Positions 6,885-12,030 of a DNA stretch of 12,030 nucleotides are shown here, in pieces. Origin of the DNA: Methanobacteriota archaeon. GTDB taxonomy: Archaea > Halobacteriota > Methanosarcinia > Methanosarcinales > Methanosarcinaceae. Below the pieces are notes generated by a model. That model was given only the letters and a program-made list of their open reading frames with translations, made no database searches and was not told where the DNA came from. A program made the position numbers and the translations under genes. Within the stretch, counting starts at the first letter, position 1, and the number at the start of each line of letters is the position of its first letter. The DNA lies in contig JAUPKV010000045.1 in NCBI GenBank assembly GCA_030837265.1, positions 1-12,030 of the forward strand, given 5' to 3'.

Positions 6885-6892
6885 CATATAAA
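6885..6892 (+). promoter_or_regulatory. Possible TATA element of the p27 zinc-ribbon gene
   Basis: CATATAAA lies 38 bp upstream of the ATG. A start about 25 bp later would give a very short leader with GGAGG (6913-6917) near its 5' end. TTCATATACA at about 6857-6866 is an alternative that allows a more usual leader of about 40 nt. Confidence 0.25.
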
Positions 6893-6929
6893 ATGAACTG
6901 GAAGCTGTTCATGGAGGAAAGTCAGATAC

Positions 6930-7565
6930 ATGGATTCTGAAAAAGATAAAAAAGTAAAACGAATAGCACGTTTTCTAGAACTAGGGGGCACTATGCTAGC
7001 CGAGCATTGTAAGGTCTGCGGTGCCCCAAGGTTTCGTTATCAAGGCAAAGTAATCTGTCCGATCTGTGATGTTAAAGAAGAAGGAGAAGAAGAGGAGGTT
7101 CCTGAACCAGTAGCAGAAATCCAGGCTCCTGAAACCAGTCAGCACACTGAAAAGGTGGAATCCTCTTTTGAGCCGAAAAAAAGGGTACAAACACTCCGGC
7201 AAAAGCCCAGATTCGGGTTGAGAACTTCTGAAGCTACCACTGGAGAAAAGAAAACAGCTCTTGATTTCACGGAAGAAGATAATTCTAAAAAATTATCCGC
7301 TACGAATCAAGAAAAAATCACTGCTCCAGCACCCCAGACTGCATCATCGGAGAGTACGGAAAGACAAGCAGAAACATCAAAGGTTTTAGCAATTAATAAA
7401 GGGCGAGGTGACGGAGATCGGGAAGTCCTGGAAAATCTTCTTTTCAAAAAGATTGTCAGTATTGCAACCTCTTTCCAGGATCAAAAGAACCCCAGGGACA
7501 TTGCTGAAGATCTCGAGTTGATCAACAAAGGTCTTGAGCTTATCGAACGCCTGAGGAAGATTTAA
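6930..7565 (+). CDS. Zinc-ribbon protein of the Sjogren/scleroderma autoantigen 1 (p27) family
   Basis: A 211-residue protein whose N terminus matches the autoantigen p27 family: FLELGGTMLAEHCKVCGAPR then GKVICPICD. Cys27, Cys30, Cys43 and Cys46 form a four-cysteine zinc ribbon. Residues 48 to about 160 are highly charged and rich in Glu, Lys, Thr, Ser and Pro, hence probably disordered. Residues 165-211 return to an amphipathic helical pattern (ENLLFKKIVSIATSF and LELINKGLELIERLRKI), which may mediate binding. The family has no established enzymatic role; a nucleic-acid or protein adaptor is a guess. The ATG is preceded by GGAGG 12 nt upstream, slightly longer than usual. It is the only plus-strand gene in the window, diverging from UPF0147 and converging on hef. 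Confidence 0.85.
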   Translation: MDSEKDKKVKRIARFLELGGTMLAEHCKVCGAPRFRYQGKVICPICDVKEEGEEEEVPEPVAEIQAPETSQHTEKVESSFEPKKRVQTLRQKPRFGLRTSEATTGEKKTALDFTEEDNSKKLSATNQEKITAPAPQTASSESTERQAETSKVLAINKGRGDGDREVLENLLFKKIVSIATSFQDQKNPRDIAEDLELINKGLELIERLRKI

Positions 7566-7599
7566 AAGAAAGGAAATTGACGCAAAATAAAGGAGAAAA

Positions 7600-7651
7600 G
7601 AAGAAGGAAAAGGAAGAAGGAAAAGGAAGAAGGAAAAGGAAGAAGGAAAAG
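7600..7651. repeat. Four perfect copies of a 13-bp purine repeat between convergent genes
   Basis: GAAGAAGGAAAAG is repeated four times without a mismatch. It sits inside a 78-nt run of purines only (7589-7666), between the ends of the p27 gene (7565) and hef (7702). The unit contains mirror-symmetric blocks (GGAAGAAGG and GGAAAAGG), which suit triplex (H-DNA) formation. On the minus strand the tract is a CT-rich run downstream of hef and may end its transcript. Confidence 0.9.
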
Positions 7652-7701
7652 AAAGAAAAGGAAAAGCAAAGGATAGGAAAAAGAGAAATACATTATCTCA
7701 T

Positions 7702-10110
7702 TTACCCTTTGTAAGGGCTCTCAATAACCTCTCTGATCCTGGCCGCTGTTTTTGGGCCTATCGACTTAACTTTCCTGAGTTCCTCGGTATCAGCCTTCAT
7801 AAATGCTTCAACGGAGCCAAAATGCAGAAGGAGATTTCTTGCTGCTTTTGGCCCGATATTCGAGATGGAGGAAATCAGATACTCCTGCTGCTTATCAAGA
7901 GTGCTGGTCGCCTTTTTCCCATGAGGGTTGATTTCACGTTTGTTTTCGGTCTGCTCACGCTTTGCAAGCAATTTTAATATCGCAGCAGTCTCTTCCTCAT
8001 CTCTTGAATAGAGGATTGAGATTCCAAAGTCAATAGCTATGGATATTAGTGAACCGTAGATAGAATTAGGGTTGAGCTGCCTGGAACTGAAAAGGTCTTT
8101 TCCTTCAATAATAAGGACAGGTTTTTTATACACTCTTGCAAGGTCTGAGAGTTGCGCAAAAAGATTGCGTTTCCCATCAATAAGGGAAGATGCAAAATCG
8201 TCCGTTCGCTTTCTTTCCACAGCAAGGCGGTCACTTACAACATAATCGCCGATGTCGAGGGCTGTAAAACTGAGTTCAATTCCGAGTTTGTCCAGAACCC
8301 TTGCAACACCGCTCTTTGTTTCCCTGTGATCGATTACTATTCTGAGTGATTCGGTTTCGGTAGGATCTTCGAAGTCTACAAGCTGTTTTTGTCTTTCTTT
8401 TCGGTTTCCATCCACTATACTCGCAGGTTTTTCGTCTAAAAAATCTTTTTTTTCAAAGGAATCTTCAGGGCTTATACTGCTATTCTCTACTTCCGGTCTG
8501 ATAATCTCGAAATCCGAGATTTCTGTGCTTTTTTTCAAATTATTTGTGCCCAGGACAGTTTCCAGCCCTTGCATGCTATTTAACATCCTTCTTTCCTTGT
8601 TTTTACTGCTCCAATAATAAGCTTCGTCTCTTGTACCTTTTGTTAACAGCACGACCACTCTGCCTTTATGCTGCCTGCCAGTCCTGCCCTTGCGCTGGAT
8701 GCTCCGGATTTCCGAGGGGACCGGTTCGTAAAATAACACCATATCAGTAGAAGGAATATCAAGTCCTTCTTCAGCAACCGAAGTTGCTACAAGTACGTTG
8801 AATTCTCCTGCTCTGAATTTCTCGAGAATCTCCACCTGCTGTTTCTGTGTAAGCCCTTTGTCCTTTTGGCGCGAACCCTGGCCCACAAAACGAACAGGAA
8901 TAATTCCGTGAACCTCGGAAAGAGCTTTTGTCACGATTTCGGCAGTATCCCTGTAATTTGTAAATACAATTGCGCGGGAATCAGGATTCTCCTTTAACTG
9001 CTCGGATACTATCCTCCTAGCAAGCTCCAGCTTAGGATGTTCGACATCACATTCCTTTATCCTATGAAGGGCTTTACGCATGTAGAGGTCGTCCATGAGC
9101 CTTTTTGCAGCTTTACTCGCACTATTAGAGGACGCTTCAGCATCCTGTTTTTCAAGATACTTCCTGAGTGTCTCAATACCCTGAGTTTCCACCATTTCCA
9201 CAGCATGGTTTACCTTCATCATTTCCGCAAGCACGGACATGGCAGAAAAAATAGCAGGATCTCCACCTATACGGATTTCACTCTGAAGTTGTTTCTGAAG
9301 GAGCAGGAGGTCTTTTTTTGAGACATACTTACCGCTGCCTGTAGAAAAACCAAGCTCCCTTATGGTTACAAGCCGGTCATCGAGAATTTTTTCTAAATAT
9401 CCCCGAATTTCAGCCATCTCTGCAGGAAGCTGGACTGAAAGCCACTCCATTTCTATTTCCTGCACATAAGGGCGAACATCCCTGTCTTTCTCGTTTTTCA
9501 CAGCTACATGTTCAATATGAAGAGCCTGACATACCTCGGAGATTTTTTCGTCCGAGCTTCCCGGACTTGCAGTAATTCCAAGAACATGAGGATTTTTTGC
9601 ACTTTCGAAGTACTTTTCCGCAATAAAGGTATAGGCATAATTTCCGACTGCTCGGTGGGCTTCATCAAAGGTAATATGACTTACATCCTCGAGGCTGATC
9701 CGTTTTGTAAGCAGGTCATTTTCGATTACTTGAGGGGTTGATACTATCAATTTTCCCTGTGTCCAGAGCTTTTCACGTTCTGTAGGAGCGATACTGCCTG
9801 TAAAAGCCAGAACCTCTTCTTCGGAAAACATCATCACTTTTTTAAAAAAAGCTGTATGCTGATCCACAAGAGGTTTTGTGGGGGAAAGTATCAGGGCTTT
9901 TCCCCCAAAACGCTGGAGCCTGGATGCAATCACAAAAAGAGATATTATGGTCTTTCCAAGTCCTGTGGGCAGCACAATAAGGCTTGATCCTTCAAGAGCC
10001 TTTCCTGCCAGGTTGAGCTGGTAAAGTCTTTGCTCCACTGTGTCGGGCTTAATAAGTGGATGCCTGATACAGGCCGATTTCTCAGGGAAAAAACTCTCGC
10101 TCATCTGCAT
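7702..10110 (-). CDS. hef: Hef helicase-nuclease (FANCM/XPF-like)
   Basis: Hef is the archaeal homologue of FANCM fused to an XPF-type nuclease. It unwinds and cuts stalled or branched replication forks. The 802 residues have the complete domain order. The first RecA lobe has motif I GLGKT (50-54), SPTKPLVDQH (76-85), DEAH (149-152) and TAS (180-182). An inserted helical thumb-like segment spans about 225-355. The second lobe carries VATSVAEEGLDIP (441-453) and QRKGRTGR (472-479). A polar linker covers about 515-585. The nuclease domain has Asp594 and the ERKRTDD signature (632-638). A tandem helix-hairpin-helix region ends the protein, with SNIGPKAA (750-757) and KSIGPKTAA (782-790). No motif residue is missing. 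Two in-frame ATGs (10110 and 10104) are possible, and neither has a clear ribosome-binding site, so the mRNA may be nearly leaderless. The gene lies 67 bp downstream of glyS. Confidence 0.97.
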   Translation of the reverse strand: MQMSESFFPEKSACIRHPLIKPDTVEQRLYQLNLAGKALEGSSLIVLPTGLGKTIISLFVIASRLQRFGGKALILSPTKPLVDQHTAFFKKVMMFSEEEVLAFTGSIAPTEREKLWTQGKLIVSTPQVIENDLLTKRISLEDVSHITFDEAHRAVGNYAYTFIAEKYFESAKNPHVLGITASPGSSDEKISEVCQALHIEHVAVKNEKDRDVRPYVQEIEMEWLSVQLPAEMAEIRGYLEKILDDRLVTIRELGFSTGSGKYVSKKDLLLLQKQLQSEIRIGGDPAIFSAMSVLAEMMKVNHAVEMVETQGIETLRKYLEKQDAEASSNSASKAAKRLMDDLYMRKALHRIKECDVEHPKLELARRIVSEQLKENPDSRAIVFTNYRDTAEIVTKALSEVHGIIPVRFVGQGSRQKDKGLTQKQQVEILEKFRAGEFNVLVATSVAEEGLDIPSTDMVLFYEPVPSEIRSIQRKGRTGRQHKGRVVVLLTKGTRDEAYYWSSKNKERRMLNSMQGLETVLGTNNLKKSTEISDFEIIRPEVENSSISPEDSFEKKDFLDEKPASIVDGNRKERQKQLVDFEDPTETESLRIVIDHRETKSGVARVLDKLGIELSFTALDIGDYVVSDRLAVERKRTDDFASSLIDGKRNLFAQLSDLARVYKKPVLIIEGKDLFSSRQLNPNSIYGSLISIAIDFGISILYSRDEEETAAILKLLAKREQTENKREINPHGKKATSTLDKQQEYLISSISNIGPKAARNLLLHFGSVEAFMKADTEELRKVKSIGPKTAARIREVIESPYKG

Positions 10111-10141
10111 CAGGATTATTTAGTCTGTCATTCTATTTCAG

Positions 10142-10173
10142 GATTAATTTATTTCTCATGATTAATTTATTTC
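10142..10173. repeat. 14-bp direct repeat between glyS and hef
   Basis: GATTAATTTATTTC occurs at 10142-10155 and 10160-10173, separated by TCAT. On the minus strand each copy reads GAAATAAATTAATC, which is TATA-like. The copy nearer to hef lies about 32-45 bp upstream of its ATG, a suitable distance for a promoter with little or no leader. The block may therefore be a duplicated promoter element. The repeat is certain; the promoter role is inferred. Confidence 0.6.
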
Positions 10174-10177
10174 AACT

Positions 10178-12007
10178 TCAAAAGTTAAAGGGCTTGCCTG
10201 CAGATTCGAAGCTTCTGCCCCTGTAAATAAGCTCGTAAAGCATGTTCTCGATTCCTTCTATCGGAGCCCTTACCTGCCTCATGGAATCCCTATCCCTGAT
10301 TGTAACAGTCCCGTCTGTAAGGGTGTCATAATCCACAGTGATTGAATAGGGGGTCCCTATTTCGTCATTTCTCCTGTAGCGGCGCCCAATAGTCCCGGAG
10401 TCGTCATAATTAACAAGCAGGGTCTTTTCCCTTAGTTTTGTAACGATTTCCTTTGCAGGATTGGTAAGCTCTTTACGGGTTAAAAGGGGGAGAACTGCAA
10501 CCTGCACCGGAGCAACCGCACTTGAGAAGCGCATAACAATGCGGGTCTCTTCTTCTGCTTCGGCATCGTTTTTGCCCTCCGCTTCAACCGCACCGGCTTT
10601 AATTTCAGATTCATCCGTGCCTTTGAGCCCTGATTCAGCAGCCTTCTGAGCTACGTTTTCTTCATCATAGGCATGCTCCATGGTACCATAGAAGATCCTG
10701 TCAATACCATATGAAGGCTCAATTACGTGCGGAACTACGTTTTCTCCGCTAACTTTTACGGTTTCTTCCGCAAAGCTTACCATGTCCGGGCTAATTGTCA
10801 ATTCCTCGCCATCAACGGTTACCTTGATCTCGTCCTTAGAGAGCTCCTCTTCCGAAAGCTGTTTTAAGGCATCTGCAACGGCTTTGGCTTTGCCCTTAAA
10901 GATAGGGCCCAGCTTGCCCATGTTTGGATTTACAGCAAAACGAGTTACTATTCTGGGCTCGTCATATTCGACGTAGACATAGAGCTCAGTCTTGCTTACT
11001 TTTGCATGAGCTTTGAGGTCATAATCCGTCCTGTCGGCTATGCCCACCATTTCAACCCAGCCGAAACGTTCGGTCTCAATCTCGGCGTCCCAGCAGTCGA
11101 TTGCATAATGTGCCATCTCATCTTTGAGGTGCTGCCTGAACCTGAGCTTTGCAGGGTTTATCCCTATTTTTGTCAGGAACTCGTTGGTAAGTGCGAGATT
11201 GTAGCCCAGGATCTCATGAGCAATAACTCCAGCCTTCACGGCGTCTCTGACAGTCATCCTGAAGGACTCGCCTTTTTGCTGTGCCTCCTGCGAATAGAGC
11301 ACAAGCTCTTTGTCTGCAAAACGCTCGAAATTGGGATGCTTTTTATTCCTGGGGTCAACGAAAATTTCACACTCGGCCTGCGTGAACTCTCTGAGCCTGA
11401 TTACTCCCTGCCTGGGTGCAATCTCATTCCTGTAAGACTTGCCTATCTGCACAGCCCCGAAAGGCAGCTTATCCCTGTAAAAGCGAGAAAGCCTCTGAAA
11501 GTCCACAAACATCCCCTGAGCAGTCTCCGGCCTGAGATATCCCTGCCTCCCCGTACCGGGCCCGATTGTGGTCTTGAACATCAGGTTAAACTCATAAGCG
11601 TCCCCAAGCTCTCCTCCGCACTCGGGACATCTGACCTCATAGTCTCGTATGACCTTTGTAAGGGCATCCGCACTCAGGGTCCCTGCAGCCGCCATTACAT
11701 TTTCCACAAGATGGTCAGCCCTGAAGGCCTCGCTGCAGTTTACGCACTCACAAAGAGGATCCGAAAAGCCTCCCACATGCCCGGAAGCAACAAAGACTTC
11801 CTCTATCCCTATGGTCGGGCATTCAATCTCCATAAACCCTTCCTGGATGACGTAAAATTCTCTCCAGATCTGCTCAATCCGCCTCTTCAGAGTGCTCCCA
11901 AGAGGCCCGAAATCATAAAACCCGCGGCCTCCGCCATAAAGCTCAAAGGAGTTCCACAAAAACCCCCGGCGTTTGGCCAGCTCGAATACTTTCTCATATT
12001 TATCCAT
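10178..12007 (-). CDS. glyS: Glycyl-tRNA synthetase, archaeal/eukaryotic alpha2 type
   Basis: This class II enzyme attaches glycine to tRNA(Gly) in the cytoplasm. The 609 residues start with the family's MDKYEKVFELAKRRGF and GGGRGFYDFGPLG (25-37). A zinc-binding module follows, with Cys88-x2-Cys91 and Cys127-x2-Cys130, and an extra Cys86. Motif 2 is RNEIAPRQG followed by REFTQAECEIF (193-216), and motif 3 is PSYGIDRIFYGTMEHAY (431-447). The C-terminal anticodon-binding domain runs from about 489 to 595 (APVQVAVLPL and DDSGTIGRRYRRNDEIGTP). An acidic, Ala/Glu/Lys/Gly-rich stretch at about 449-488 separates motif 3 from the anticodon domain and looks disordered. The ATG follows GAGGA (12014-12018) by 6 nt. 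The gene is co-oriented with hef, 67 bp upstream of it. Confidence 0.97.
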   Translation of the reverse strand: MDKYEKVFELAKRRGFLWNSFELYGGGRGFYDFGPLGSTLKRRIEQIWREFYVIQEGFMEIECPTIGIEEVFVASGHVGGFSDPLCECVNCSEAFRADHLVENVMAAAGTLSADALTKVIRDYEVRCPECGGELGDAYEFNLMFKTTIGPGTGRQGYLRPETAQGMFVDFQRLSRFYRDKLPFGAVQIGKSYRNEIAPRQGVIRLREFTQAECEIFVDPRNKKHPNFERFADKELVLYSQEAQQKGESFRMTVRDAVKAGVIAHEILGYNLALTNEFLTKIGINPAKLRFRQHLKDEMAHYAIDCWDAEIETERFGWVEMVGIADRTDYDLKAHAKVSKTELYVYVEYDEPRIVTRFAVNPNMGKLGPIFKGKAKAVADALKQLSEEELSKDEIKVTVDGEELTISPDMVSFAEETVKVSGENVVPHVIEPSYGIDRIFYGTMEHAYDEENVAQKAAESGLKGTDESEIKAGAVEAEGKNDAEAEEETRIVMRFSSAVAPVQVAVLPLLTRKELTNPAKEIVTKLREKTLLVNYDDSGTIGRRYRRNDEIGTPYSITVDYDTLTDGTVTIRDRDSMRQVRAPIEGIENMLYELIYRGRSFESAGKPFNF

Positions 12008-12030
12008 TTATAATCCTCATGAAATTGATA

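Noticed and set aside
6893..6940. A 15-codon upstream frame overlapping the start of the p27 zinc-ribbon gene
   Set aside because: Its ATG follows the TATA-like element so closely that it would lie upstream of the transcript start; it has no ribosome-binding site of its own.
11006..12013. A 335-codon open frame on the plus strand, antisense to glyS
   Set aside because: It lies fully opposite a clearly identified synthetase gene, shows no recognisable domain, and is a typical frame shadow of GC-richer coding DNA.

Overview
This 12 kb window is a euryarchaeal chromosome segment, most probably from Methanosarcina or a close relative. It encodes SepRS, the phosphoseryl-tRNA synthetase found mainly in methanogens and Archaeoglobus. 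It also carries the Hef helicase-nuclease, an archaeal-type alpha2 glycyl-tRNA synthetase and an archaeal TRAX/translin homologue. AT-rich gaps with TATA-box promoters separate genes of higher GC. The genus is inferred from gene content; no marker gene in the window proves it.

Layout. Eight genes lie on the minus strand and one on the plus strand. From left to right they are: pdxS (vitamin B6 synthesis, cut by the left edge, 1-626); a PAP2-family membrane phosphatase (1009-2073); a UPF0104 / LPG-synthase-TM-like membrane protein (2210-3274); sepS (3441-5060); a TRAX/translin-family protein with its putative catalytic acids intact (5270-5902); a UPF0147 small helical protein (6414-6686); a plus-strand zinc-ribbon protein of the Sjogren/scleroderma autoantigen p27 family (6930-7565); hef (7702-10110); and glyS (10178-12007). 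UPF0147 and the p27 gene diverge from a shared promoter region that holds a 15-bp inverted repeat. The p27 gene and hef converge on an all-purine tandem repeat.

How the genes relate. sepS and glyS charge tRNA, and the TRAX homologue sits directly upstream of sepS. The eukaryotic relative C3PO trims RNA, including tRNA-processing fragments, so an RNA-metabolism theme is plausible but unproven. The PAP2 phosphatase and the UPF0104 protein are consecutive membrane proteins that could act on the same lipid carrier. glyS and hef are close and co-oriented, but no functional link is obvious.

No mobile element, CRISPR array, rRNA or tRNA gene was recognised. Most of the window is conserved housekeeping content. 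The less explained signals are non-coding: short perfect tandem or direct duplications of 12-14 bp in four intergenic regions, small inverted repeats near promoters, and two genes that end in TAG, a codon that can encode pyrrolysine in Methanosarcina.
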